From CAYMDS01 sp964653195 (GTDB taxonomy: Bacteria; Patescibacteriota; Microgenomatia; Levybacterales; UBA12049): 45,295 nt of DNA. Below are positions 1-6,922 of the stretch, one piece after another (position 1 is the first letter of the stretch; every line of letters starts with the position of its first letter). Where the stretch lies: the NCBI GenBank assembly GCA_964653195.1, contig CAZZCX010000009.1, positions 1-45,295 on the forward strand. The letters are read 5' to 3'. The translations under genes and the position numbers were made by a program. A model generated the notes under the pieces. It was not told the DNA's origin. It ran no database searches and saw only the letters and a list, made by a program, of their open reading frames with translations.

Positions 1-55
1 ACTAAATACTAAATACTAAATACTAAATACTAAATACTAAATACTAAATACTAAT
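1..55. repeat. Tandem heptamer repeat ACTAAAT
   Basis: Seven full copies of ACTAAAT in tandem plus a partial copy, cut by the window edge. Related heptamer arrays occur at 6867-6922 (8 copies, one base different, read as AATACTT on the minus strand) and at 15467-15488 (about 3 copies of the same unit). All three lie between genes or at gene ends. This is a simple-sequence repeat, not a CRISPR array: there are no spacers. Confidence 0.95.
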
Positions 56-63
56 AATGGCTC

Positions 64-92
64 TTGCATACGGTATTTATCTTCTATATAAT
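64..92 (+). promoter_or_regulatory. Sigma70-type promoter of the SurA_N-like gene
   Basis: TTGCAT at 64-69, a 17-bp spacer, then TATAAT at 87-92. The predicted transcript starts near 99, giving a leader of about 25 nt with no Shine-Dalgarno. A second -10-like TACAAT lies at 108-113, ten bases before the ATG. The in-frame TTG at 64 is part of the -35 box and is therefore unlikely to be the start codon. Confidence 0.6.
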
Positions 93-123
93 ACTAGATA
101 ACACTTATACAATCTACATAAAT

Positions 124-840
124 ATGGCAGAGAAAAAATTAAAAAAATCCGCAACTAAAACCGCTAAATCAAAGATTACTAAATCAGAAAAAACAAAAAA
201 AACTTTCAATACACCTTTGAAGCAAATACCTGAAGCAAGTAAGCCAACCACTCGATCACTTAAGTTAAAGAGATCTCATATCTTGATAGCACTTGCTATA
301 TTTTTAGTTGTTACTTTACTTTTTCTTGGTAGAAATTTGATTATTGCAGCTACCGTAAACGGTATGCCTATAAGTAGATATTCTGTAGTTCGTGAGCTTG
401 AGAAGCAGGGTGGTAAATCCGCACTTGATTCTCTTATCACCAAGCAGTTGATCATACAGGAAGCAGGTAAAAAAAATATTGTGATTTCCCAGAGTGAAGT
501 TGATACAGAATTAAAGAAAATATCTGAAAATCTAGAACAGCAAGGACAGAAGCTTGATCAGGTGCTTTCTCTTCAAGGTATGACAAAAGATCAATTGGTA
601 GAGCAAATAAAACTACAGAAAATGCTTGAGAAAATGGTAGGGAAGGTTGATATAACTGATAAAGAAGTGTCAGATTATATTGAGAGCAATAGAGATTCCC
701 TTCCAACTGATCAAGATGAAGCGTCAATTGCTGCAAATGTAAAAAGCAGTCTATCTCAGCAGAAATTAAATACAAAAGCACAGGAGATTTTGGAAAATCT
801 TCGTAAAAACGCTCGCATCAACTACTTCGTACAGTATTAG
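124..840 (+). CDS. Membrane-anchored SurA N-terminal-like chaperone
   Basis: A 238-aa protein. The first 50 residues are Lys/Thr-rich and cytoplasmic in character, a single membrane segment spans about residues 52-68, and an extracytoplasmic domain follows. This begins with the A-x-VNG-x-x-I signature typical of the SurA_N/PrsA chaperone family (ATVNGMPISR) and continues as helical segments with LITKQLIIQEAGKK. No parvulin PPIase domain follows, so it is probably a holdase-type chaperone for exported proteins; this role is inferred from the family. I start at ATG 124 rather than the upstream TTG because a promoter occupies the intervening bases. No partner gene is adjacent on this strand. Confidence 0.75.
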   Translation: MAEKKLKKSATKTAKSKITKSEKTKKTFNTPLKQIPEASKPTTRSLKLKRSHILIALAIFLVVTLLFLGRNLIIAATVNGMPISRYSVVRELEKQGGKSALDSLITKQLIIQEAGKKNIVISQSEVDTELKKISENLEQQGQKLDQVLSLQGMTKDQLVEQIKLQKMLEKMVGKVDITDKEVSDYIESNRDSLPTDQDEASIAANVKSSLSQQKLNTKAQEILENLRKNARINYFVQY

Positions 841-899
841 ATAAGTTGTTATCTATTTCATCAACCTCATAAACTTTTTCAACATATTTTATTTCTATT

Positions 900-1253
900 T
901 CAAATAAGTTGACTTGAATCAAAAATTGTTTTTAAAGACATATTTTTTGCCAGTACAGTTATGTCAGGCCCAATTATTTCTGATGCTATTATTCCGGTTT
1001 GAATTCTAGTTTCATCACCGGAGTAGCCATGTACAGTTGATTCATCCGAAAAGACCAACGTTTTCCTGCCAGGCATTAGATCATAATTACCACGATCCTG
1101 AATATCTTTTACTTCAAATCCTGCCTTTCTTGCTATCTCGTCATGCTGTGCACTTGCTTCACCTAATATAATGCATTTACCGCATCTACAAAACTTGGCA
1201 TCATGGCGCTTTGTAGCCTTGATCACCAATTGACTTGTTAATAACTCACTCAT
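900..1253 (-). CDS. Hypothetical protein with CxCGxC cysteine cluster
   Basis: A 117-aa protein I do not recognise. It has a compact CRCGKC motif near residues 22-27 that could bind a metal, then a mixed alpha/beta-looking region (GYSGDETRIQTGIIASEIIGP). There is no signal peptide or membrane segment, so it is probably cytoplasmic. It has its own promoter: TTGACT at 1297-1302 and TATAAT at 1273-1278 (minus strand, 18-bp spacer), giving a short leader of about 12 nt. It stands alone, convergent with the upstream plus-strand gene. Confidence 0.65.
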   Translation of the reverse strand: MSELLTSQLVIKATKRHDAKFCRCGKCIILGEASAQHDEIARKAGFEVKDIQDRGNYDLMPGRKTLVFSDESTVHGYSGDETRIQTGIIASEIIGPDITVLAKNMSLKTIFDSSQLI

Positions 1254-1272
1254 ATTATAAGCTTAGTTTGAT

Positions 1273-1302
1273 ATTATACTTTTTATTATTCTCTATAGTC
1301 AA
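1273..1302 (-). promoter_or_regulatory. Promoter of the 900-1253 gene
   Basis: On the minus strand, TTGACT (1302-1297), an 18-bp spacer and TATAAT (1278-1273). The start codon lies 19 bases past the -10 box, so the leader is about 12 nt and lacks a Shine-Dalgarno. Confidence 0.6.
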
Positions 1303-1339
1303 ATTACTTGTTTACCTAATATTTAATAATGAATAAAGC

Positions 1340-1370
1340 TTGACATATACCTACCAAACATGAGTATGAT
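1340..1370 (+). promoter_or_regulatory. Promoter of the 52-aa membrane protein gene
   Basis: A consensus TTGACA at 1340-1345 and TATGAT at 1365-1370, with a 19-bp spacer (slightly long). It would give a leader of about 55 nt carrying the strong Shine-Dalgarno at 1420-1427, unlike most genes here, which appear leaderless. Confidence 0.5.
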
Positions 1371-1431
1371 ATAGAAGTATAGTTGTGGTCCGTCTTAGTT
1401 TGATCTTTGGCGGAGAAACGAGGTGATTTAT

Positions 1432-1590
1432 ATGGCAAAGCGTAAAACAACGAAAGTCAAAAGTAGATCAAGTAGAAGGCAAACTAGTTATAGTTATATA
1501 CAGGGAAATACAAATGAGTTTCTTTTAATGTTTGGTGGAGGAGCGTTTATATTATTTTCTGTAATTTATCTTATTAAATCTTGGTGGTAA
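1432..1590 (+). CDS. Small basic single-pass membrane protein (52 aa)
   Basis: The product starts MAKRKTTKVKSRSSRRQ and ends in a hydrophobic segment (about residues 31-49) with the tail KSWW. The N-terminus is very basic, so it should face the cytoplasm with one membrane segment at the C-terminus. The start is supported by GAGGTGAT (1420-1427), an 8-base match to the 16S anti-Shine-Dalgarno, four bases before the ATG. This is one of only two strong Shine-Dalgarno sites seen in the window. No family recognised; the strong initiation signal suggests high expression. Confidence 0.75.
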   Translation: MAKRKTTKVKSRSSRRQTSYSYIQGNTNEFLLMFGGGAFILFSVIYLIKSWW

Positions 1591-1615
1591 AAAGGGAATA
1601 TCCGCAATATACAAA

Positions 1616-3157
1616 TCAACGGTTCGAATTAAGATACCGGTTGATTTCGTTTTCTTTCAATACCTTAACCTTATTGTAATTTTCTTTTTTGTTTAGGAAT
1701 CGAAAGAGAATTTTATACATATCCAGGTCAAATATATACTCATATTCAAGCGATAAATTTGTGATATTCTCAATATCATTTTCGTTGTCAGATTTAAGAC
1801 TACCCAGATAGCACCACTTATCGATAATAAAGAATTCATTTTGTCCTGTTATTTCATTTGTCTCAGTAATGATAATTGGACCATTATATGGCCATGGTTT
1901 GATTTTCGTTTTATAAAAAGCGGTAGTAAAACGAAGGTTATAAAAAAGTGTAGGTTCTTTCCCGATACACGCTCCCTTACATCTTCCCAGACGGTATCCG
2001 AAGCAAGCATCAGTAGTTTTTTCAAGGCCTAGAAGTTTTTCACAAAGTACATATTGTTTATTTATTTCGTTTAGAAAGTTTTTTGTTTCTTTAATCGAGC
2101 GGAAAAAACCTAGGAAGCTGTCAAGCTTTTCAACGGGAATTCTATTAAATGTTTCAAGCTTTACTGTTTTATATCCTTTACTATCGATATCAGTCGTGAG
2201 TCCGATAAGCTCTCTTTTATACCTAAGCAATCTATTGTAAATTGGAAGGTGTTTTTTTATTAGTTGTGATTCAAGAAATAAAGCGCCTAATTCTCCAGCT
2301 GTAGGGAGAGTTTCGATGCTTTTGATTTGAGATACTATACTCATTTCCCTTGTTGAGTGGAGATCTGATGAAAAATGCGAGAGGACACGGTCTTTTATAT
2401 TGATGCTTTTACCTATATACAGGGGGATTTGATCGGATACTTGGTTTTGGATATTATTTACTAATTCTGTATCTGTATCTAGACTTTTGCTGCCTTGTAC
2501 TTCAGGATTTATTTGCGGATTAGCGCCGTAAAATATGTATACTCCCGGTCTCTCAGGTAGTGCATCCAGGTTTTCTTCTGATAACTGTGTAGGTATATTT
2601 GGTCGTCTTAACGCGATCGATAAAGCATCAAGGAAAGCTTTCTCTGTTGTCTCACTTCTTGCTTTCTGGTAAAAGTCCCAGAGTATGAATGCATCGTCAT
2701 ATGCTCTATGTCTATTCTCGCATTTCAAATTAAACCTTTCTATCAAAGCATCTAAATTATGATGTCGTTCATGTGGATAAAGCGCTCTAGAAAGCTTTAC
2801 GGTGCAGAAGTGTTTCGATCGAAAGTCTATTTGCTCTCTACCAAATTCATGTTTTAGAAAACTATAATCAAATCTGACATTATGAGCCACAAATACACTG
2901 TCAACCAGTATGTCCAAAATATCATTTTTTACTTCCCTAAATGTCGGCTTATCTTCAAGATCTTTTTGGGTGATACCTGTGAGCATTTCTATTTCTGGCG
3001 GAAGATGTGTTTGAGGATTAAGGAGAGTTTGATATGTTCTTGTGATGACTCCGTCTTCTACGCGTACTATTCCTATTTCAATAATACGTCCAAATCTAGC
3101 AGAAGTACCTGTAGTTTCTAAATCAACAAAGGCTAATTTACCAGGCAGCATATTCAT
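1616..3157 (-). CDS. DnaQ-like exonuclease fused to GIY-YIG nuclease
   Basis: A 513-aa two-nuclease fusion. Residues about 1-170 form a DEDDh 3'-5' exonuclease of the DnaQ/epsilon family: DLETTG gives the first Asp/Glu pair, FVAHNVRFDYSF the middle Asp, and HRAYDD the His and last Asp. Residues about 200-310 are a UvrC/Cho-type GIY-YIG domain (RPGVYIF ... PLYIGKS ... ELGALFLESQLIKKHLPIYN). A cysteine-containing region (CFGYRLGRCKGAC) resembles the UvrC linker after GIY-YIG. Similar epsilon-GIY-YIG fusions are known in other bacteria and are thought to act in DNA repair. I start at ATG 3157 (a second ATG is at 3151); the longer TTG start adds an implausible hydrophobic leader. A promoter TTGCAT-16-TATATT (3200-3173) lies 15 bp upstream. 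Confidence 0.88.
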   Translation of the reverse strand: MNMLPGKLAFVDLETTGTSARFGRIIEIGIVRVEDGVITRTYQTLLNPQTHLPPEIEMLTGITQKDLEDKPTFREVKNDILDILVDSVFVAHNVRFDYSFLKHEFGREQIDFRSKHFCTVKLSRALYPHERHHNLDALIERFNLKCENRHRAYDDAFILWDFYQKARSETTEKAFLDALSIALRRPNIPTQLSEENLDALPERPGVYIFYGANPQINPEVQGSKSLDTDTELVNNIQNQVSDQIPLYIGKSINIKDRVLSHFSSDLHSTREMSIVSQIKSIETLPTAGELGALFLESQLIKKHLPIYNRLLRYKRELIGLTTDIDSKGYKTVKLETFNRIPVEKLDSFLGFFRSIKETKNFLNEINKQYVLCEKLLGLEKTTDACFGYRLGRCKGACIGKEPTLFYNLRFTTAFYKTKIKPWPYNGPIIITETNEITGQNEFFIIDKWCYLGSLKSDNENDIENITNLSLEYEYIFDLDMYKILFRFLNKKENYNKVKVLKENEINRYLNSNR

Positions 3158-3230
3158 AATTACGTAAAAAACAATATACCAAACCAGATCCTGCAATGCA
3201 ATTTAATATTTATTAACTATGAAATAAGAT

Positions 3231-3236
3231 GTATAA
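3231..3236 (+). promoter_or_regulatory. -10 box of a predicted leaderless gene (3246)
   Basis: TATAAT at 3231-3236 ends 9 bases before the ATG at 3246, so transcription should begin within about 3 nt of the start codon. The -35 region (3208-3213, TTTATT) is weak. Confidence 0.5.
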
Positions 3237-3245
3237 TATTTAAAT

Positions 3246-3662
3246 ATGGAGGGGGGGGAAGGATTTAAAGGTAAAGAGATAGAAATAAAGATTCCTGACG
3301 GTTTTCATAATGAAGGTAGATATCAGGTAATTACACCTGGAAGAGGTGTAGATTCAGGTACATATTATGTAGACACTAGGCCAGCTGACTATGGTAAGGC
3401 TGTCTCGCGAAGACCTGAACCAAGAGACTATGAATGGGAAACATTATATAAAAGGAAACCCGACAATGCAGTTTTGGTCAGGGATTCTGACCATGAGCTA
3501 TCTATGGATTTACTGCCTCAAGGAATGGTATGGCGCTTAAAGGAATTGTTAGTAGATCGCAATGGAACTCACGCAAAGACGGTACATAATACCATTGTGG
3601 CGCTGGTTAAGAGAGGGGCGTCTCTTGCTCAAATCGAAGAAGCTGTTGAAAGATTATTGTGA
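3246..3662 (+). CDS. Hypothetical protein with G8 tract after start codon
   Basis: A 138-aa protein with no family I recognise. The N-terminal half is beta-strand-like and Gly/Pro-rich; the C-terminal 45 residues look like a helical domain (LPQGMVWRLKELLVDRNGT ... AQIEEAVERLL). No membrane segment. Right after the ATG the gene has a run of eight G (3251-3258, reading Glu-Gly-Gly-Glu). A one-base slip there would throw the frame out, so the tract could act as a phase-variation switch. The predicted -10 box lies 9 bp upstream of ATG, implying a leaderless mRNA. Confidence 0.65.
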   Translation: MEGGEGFKGKEIEIKIPDGFHNEGRYQVITPGRGVDSGTYYVDTRPADYGKAVSRRPEPRDYEWETLYKRKPDNAVLVRDSDHELSMDLLPQGMVWRLKELLVDRNGTHAKTVHNTIVALVKRGASLAQIEEAVERLL

Positions 3663-3747
3663 TATTTTATCATAAACTTCATTTATATGATGCTTTTTAT
3701 TTCTTAAATTATAAGCAAGACAATATATTAAAATAAGCAGTGCTTAA

Positions 3748-4017
3748 CTATCTACTTTTATTCCTTTTTGACTGTAGACTGTTTAGTATAAGAGTGGTGA
3801 TTATAAAGATAATTACTATATTTAAGTACTTAAGTGATGGCATGTTAAATTCTATACCAATTTTGCGCCAGTCGTTATAGTAATAGGGTATAGGAAATCC
3901 TTTTATATTACTTATGCCTCCCATAATATTGACTTGAATTAATTCTATAGCGTTTACAACGACAAGACTTATAGTAAATGCTAGTGTCAAATTAATAAAT
4001 ATTATTTTCCAATTCAC
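3748..4017 (-). CDS. Small two-pass membrane protein, GTG start
   Basis: An 89-aa protein with two hydrophobic segments (about residues 5-25 and 62-82) flanking a loop that contains GFPIPYYYNDW. The topology places both ends in the cytoplasm and the aromatic loop outside. No family assigned. The GTG start is supported by the promoter: TTGAAT (4052-4047), 17-bp spacer and TATACT (4029-4024) on the minus strand, ending exactly 6 bp before the GTG, so the start codon itself would be the transcript's first base. Confidence 0.6.
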   Translation of the reverse strand: MNWKIIFINLTLAFTISLVVVNAIELIQVNIMGGISNIKGFPIPYYYNDWRKIGIEFNMPSLKYLNIVIIFIITTLILNSLQSKRNKSR

Positions 4018-4023
4018 AATTTG

Positions 4024-4052
4024 AGTATATAGACACTTATTTGATTATTCAA
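4024..4052 (-). promoter_or_regulatory. Leaderless promoter of the 4017 gene
   Basis: Minus strand TTGAAT (4052-4047), 17-bp spacer, TATACT (4029-4024). With a normal 6-base gap from -10 to the first transcribed base, +1 coincides with the G of the GTG start. Confidence 0.6.
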
Positions 4053-4157
4053 GAACAACAAATATTTTTACATATTCAGCTTTTCATATATGGAAAGATA
4101 AAAATAAAAAAACAAATCAAGAAATATTAGCGCTTGGGGATTTATAGAGAGTATGCA

Positions 4158-5054
4158 TTAAGCAGATTCGATACTTAGAGCAATTTTTGTTTGATCTATA
4201 ACTTCATCCATTCCTTCGCCTTCAAGAATATTTGGGAGATTGTGCCAGGATTTATTGATTCTGTGATCTGTGAGGCGGTCCTGCGGGAAATTATAAGTTC
4301 TGATTTTCTCAGATCTCATCCCTCTTCCTACCTGTGTAGCCTTTAGAGAACTTATTTCGCTATGCTGCTTTTCCACCTCCATCTCCCAAAGCCTTGCTCG
4401 AAGTAATTTCATGGCGATCTCACGATTTTGGACTTGGGATCTTTCTCTTTGAGACGTTACGACGATTCCTGACGGGACATGTTTGATTCTTACAGCTGAG
4501 GATACTTTATTTACATTCTGACCTCCATGTCCACCAGCTCTGAATGCCTCAAATTCGATGTCTGCAGGATTTATATGTAAATCGAGATCCTCAAGCTCCG
4601 GTAGGATCGATAGTGTAGCCGTAGAGGTATGAATTCTACCTCGTCTTTCTGTCGTAGGAATACGCTGTACACGGTGGACTCCTGACTCATATTTAAGTAT
4701 TCCGAAAGCATTTCTGCCTGCAATTTTTATAACGTATTCATCAAGAATATCTACTTTAAGACCATTAATTTGAGAAAACCGGCTATACATTCGCAAAAGC
4801 TCTTCAGCCCATAGTTTCGCTTCGTCTCCACCTGCTGCTCCTTTGATTTCAAGAATTACGTTTCTTGAGTCAAGATCTCCTTCATTGGTGCTATTTGATT
4901 CCTGCAATGATTCCTCAAGGGTCTTTTTCTGGTCTTCAAGCTCTTTTAGTTCTTCTTTTACAAGTTCAGCCATCTCGGGATCTTCCACAAGCTTCATTGT
5001 TTCATTGATTTTAGCCTCAATTTCCTGTAATTGTGTGTAACGGTAGTCATTCAT
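4158..5054 (-). CDS. prfA: Peptide chain release factor 1
   Basis: Class I release factor that ends translation at UAA/UAG and hydrolyses peptidyl-tRNA in the ribosome. The GGQ catalytic loop is in AGGHGGQNVNK (about residues 172-182). The codon-recognition tripeptide is P-x-T in RIPTTERRGRIHTS, which marks RF1 rather than RF2 (SPF). At 298 aa it is about 60 residues shorter than E. coli RF1, with loss mainly in the N-terminal domain, common in reduced CPR genomes. It follows rpmE on the same strand after a 75-bp gap and is probably cotranscribed. TGA also serves as a stop here, so an RF2 should exist elsewhere. Confidence 0.95.
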   Translation of the reverse strand: MNDYRYTQLQEIEAKINETMKLVEDPEMAELVKEELKELEDQKKTLEESLQESNSTNEGDLDSRNVILEIKGAAGGDEAKLWAEELLRMYSRFSQINGLKVDILDEYVIKIAGRNAFGILKYESGVHRVQRIPTTERRGRIHTSTATLSILPELEDLDLHINPADIEFEAFRAGGHGGQNVNKVSSAVRIKHVPSGIVVTSQRERSQVQNREIAMKLLRARLWEMEVEKQHSEISSLKATQVGRGMRSEKIRTYNFPQDRLTDHRINKSWHNLPNILEGEGMDEVIDQTKIALSIESA

Positions 5055-5129
5055 ATTTTAGGTACAAATTTAGTAAGATGAAGTGCGCATGTATTTTGTT
5101 GTAACTTATACCTGAAAACTGCAGTGCGG

Positions 5130-5429
5130 TTATTTCACGCCTAGTAGCATATCTCGGAGTGACTTGGGGGCATCAGATTTTTTCTTTTTCTCTTCAGTTT
5201 TTTGTTTATTTGTAGCCTGGAACGTAGCAGCTTTTGCTCTGGCATCTTCAAAACGCTTTATAGTAGATCTTGTATCTACGAATTTTTGCTCACCCGTATA
5301 GAAAGGATGACATTTATAGCAAAGCTCAACTTGTATATTTTCGGAAGTTGAACCGACAGTAAATCGGTTTCCGCAAACACATACCACTTTAGCTTCGTCA
5401 AAGTATTTTGGGTGAGTATTAGCTTTCAT
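5130..5429 (-). CDS. rpmE: Ribosomal protein bL31
   Basis: A large-subunit ribosomal protein of 99 aa. The zinc-binding form is shown by VCVCGNRF and ELCYKCHPFYTG (CxC and CxxC), followed by the conserved Y-T-G-x-Q-x-x-V-D-T-x-x-R-I/V-x-x-F stretch. Beyond the usual roughly 70 residues it carries a charged, Lys-rich tail ending in SLRDMLLGVK. I start at ATG 5429; a longer in-frame opening to 5582 would overlap the divergent gene and its promoter. TTGAAT-17-TATAAT ends 9 bp before the ATG, predicting a leaderless mRNA. prfA follows on the same strand, a pairing common in bacteria. Confidence 0.93.
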   Translation of the reverse strand: MKANTHPKYFDEAKVVCVCGNRFTVGSTSENIQVELCYKCHPFYTGEQKFVDTRSTIKRFEDARAKAATFQATNKQKTEEKKKKSDAPKSLRDMLLGVK

Positions 5430-5438
5430 AACCTCATA

Positions 5439-5487
5439 ATTATACTCTAAGCAGCCATTTGATTCAAGTGAGAGATTATAGTATACT
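5439..5487. promoter_or_regulatory. Divergent leaderless promoters sharing one -35 core
   Basis: The 9-bp palindrome TTGATTCAA (5459-5467) supplies both -35 boxes. On the plus strand TTGATT (5459-5464), 17-bp spacer, TATACT (5482-5487), 9 bp, ATG 5497. On the minus strand TTGAAT (5467-5462), 17-bp spacer, TATAAT (5444-5439), 9 bp, ATG 5429 (rpmE). Both start codons sit at the same distance from their -10 boxes. The two polymerases could not occupy the shared -35 at once. Confidence 0.7.
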
Positions 5488-5496
5488 TCCGGAAAT

Positions 5497-5895
5497 ATGG
5501 CTAGAAGCGTTTCTGAATTAGAAGTCAGAATTAACTTTAGTAATGGTATTTGTTTTGGCCCACGTGGTGATGATAATGTCATGCAGTTTGGTGATAACGG
5601 TATCGATATCAGATTAGCCGAGGTACAAGTTTATGATCCTGAGGATGGTTCAAGGCTAAATCAGATAGTTGTAGGATGTCCATTTTTAAAAGGAATTACT
5701 TGTGGTAGAGCAGAATTAGTCAGACCTCAGCGGTTTACTTTAAGAAAGGGAATTGAGCCAAGATGTATATACACACAAGGATATGGAAGAGTATTAAATA
5801 GTGGTCCAAGGGGTCATTTTGATAGACCTCGAGAGTTAATTTATAAAGCGTTATCTGGCACTCCTTATCAATCCAGACCAAGAAGAAGAATATAA
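5497..5895 (+). CDS. Hypothetical basic protein divergent from rpmE
   Basis: A 132-aa protein I do not recognise. It starts MARSVSELEVRINFSNG, contains two Cys in a short interval (VVGCPFLKGITCGR) and ends in an Arg-rich tail (SRPRRRI). No membrane segment, so it is probably cytoplasmic; the basic tail could suit nucleic-acid binding, but that is only a guess. It overlaps the falsely extended N-terminus of the rpmE frame. Its promoter predicts a leaderless mRNA and shares its -35 with rpmE, which would tie its expression to the ribosomal gene. Confidence 0.65.
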   Translation: MARSVSELEVRINFSNGICFGPRGDDNVMQFGDNGIDIRLAEVQVYDPEDGSRLNQIVVGCPFLKGITCGRAELVRPQRFTLRKGIEPRCIYTQGYGRVLNSGPRGHFDRPRELIYKALSGTPYQSRPRRRI

Positions 5896-5924
5896 TTTTT
5901 GATATTTTTATTTTACGCTAATAT

Positions 5925-6860
5925 TTAGATAATTGACTTTAATCCATTAGATACATTTTTCAAAAGGTGCAGGGGATGATAGTGTACACGTCTCTCAGCT
6001 ATATAAATCCCTAGAAAAACCAGTATAGCCCCAAATATATATTCAGCAGTAAGTCTTTCGCCCAGCAAAGGAATAGCTATCAGTATTGCAGGGAATGGAT
6101 CAATGTATGTAAAAATACCTGTTTCTGATGCCTTCATATTCTTAACAGCATATTGAAAAAGTCCATAAGCAGCTGCAGATGATAATAACGTACCGAATAG
6201 AATACCTATTAATCCTTTCATCTCTAAACCAGGCAGGAAACCTATTGATGCTGTTTCATATAACATAAGAGGTAGGAAAGTAATCGAACTTATTAGAAAT
6301 GACCAGAATGTTATAGTTCTGGCATCATAAAAGCCTACTATTTTTTTCATCATAATTGTATGTATGACCGATGAAATAGTAGCTGCAATTAGAAGTAAAT
6401 TTCCTATAATAGATGTATCAAGACCTGTTTTATATACAGGTATAACTATGATTACCAAAATTCCTATCAGACTTAACAATAAACCATTTACTACTTTGGG
6501 CTTAAGCTTCTCATGAAGAAAGATACTTGATGCGATAAGAAGTATAACTGGACCTGTTGAGCCAATGATCGGGACATTTATGCTTGCAGTAAGTGATAAG
6601 GCAATAAAAAAAAATGAAATATTTAGTGTAATTCCGAATATACTTGCTATAATCAGCTTTGATATATGTTCACGTTTTATATATAAATTTTTGTAAGTAA
6701 ATGGAAGAAATATATATGCTGCTATAAAAAATCGTAGAAATGCAAGCGTGAATGTCCCGACGTTTTCAAGAGACCATTTGAAGATAGGGGAGGCTGCGCC
6801 CCAGATGATATTTGCAATTATCAGCGCTATAACTGCCTTTTGGTGATTGGACAGGGACAT
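5925..6860 (-). CDS. EamA/DMT-family transporter
   Basis: A 311-aa integral membrane protein with about ten hydrophobic segments in two repeats, each of the EamA type: the first begins ALIIANIIWGAASPIFKW, the second GNLLLIAATISSVIHTIMMKK. The motif FTYIDPFPAILIAIPLLGERLT is the typical end of the second EamA repeat. Such proteins export or import small metabolites such as amino acids; the substrate cannot be read from the sequence. It is the last gene of the minus-strand run behind hisS, separated from it by a heptamer array that fills most of the 48-bp gap. Confidence 0.85.
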   Translation of the reverse strand: MSLSNHQKAVIALIIANIIWGAASPIFKWSLENVGTFTLAFLRFFIAAYIFLPFTYKNLYIKREHISKLIIASIFGITLNISFFFIALSLTASINVPIIGSTGPVILLIASSIFLHEKLKPKVVNGLLLSLIGILVIIVIPVYKTGLDTSIIGNLLLIAATISSVIHTIMMKKIVGFYDARTITFWSFLISSITFLPLMLYETASIGFLPGLEMKGLIGILFGTLLSSAAAYGLFQYAVKNMKASETGIFTYIDPFPAILIAIPLLGERLTAEYIFGAILVFLGIYIAERRVHYHPLHLLKNVSNGLKSII

Positions 6861-6866
6861 ATAATT

Positions 6867-6922
6867 TTAAGTATTAAGTATTAAGTATTAAGTATTAAGT
6901 ATTAAGTATTAAGTATTAAGTA
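6867..6922. repeat. Tandem heptamer array TTAAGTA x8 overlapping hisS end
   Basis: Eight tandem copies of TTAAGTA (AATACTT frame on the minus strand) between eamA and hisS. The array overlaps the hisS stop: its last codons (Ile-Leu-Asn-Thr-stop) are read from the first two copies. Copy-number change would alter the eamA leader but not HisRS length, because the stop is in the first copies. It differs by one base from the arrays at 1 and 15467. Confidence 0.95.

Noticed and set aside
1..55. Heptamer array as a CRISPR or attachment site
   Set aside because: The copies are directly adjacent with no spacers, and no integrase or cas gene is linked.
64..123. TTG start at 64 for the SurA_N-like protein
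   Set aside because: The TTG is part of a TTGCAT-17-TATAAT promoter, and the added residues do not suit the basic N-terminus that starts at ATG 124.
4158..5054. Alternative genetic code with UGA as an amino acid
   Set aside because: Several intact genes end in TGA and none of the long frames contains an in-frame TGA.
5430..5582. N-terminal extension of bL31 to 5582
   Set aside because: It would cover the shared promoter and overlap the divergent gene; the conserved bL31 start (MKANTHPKYF) is at 5429.
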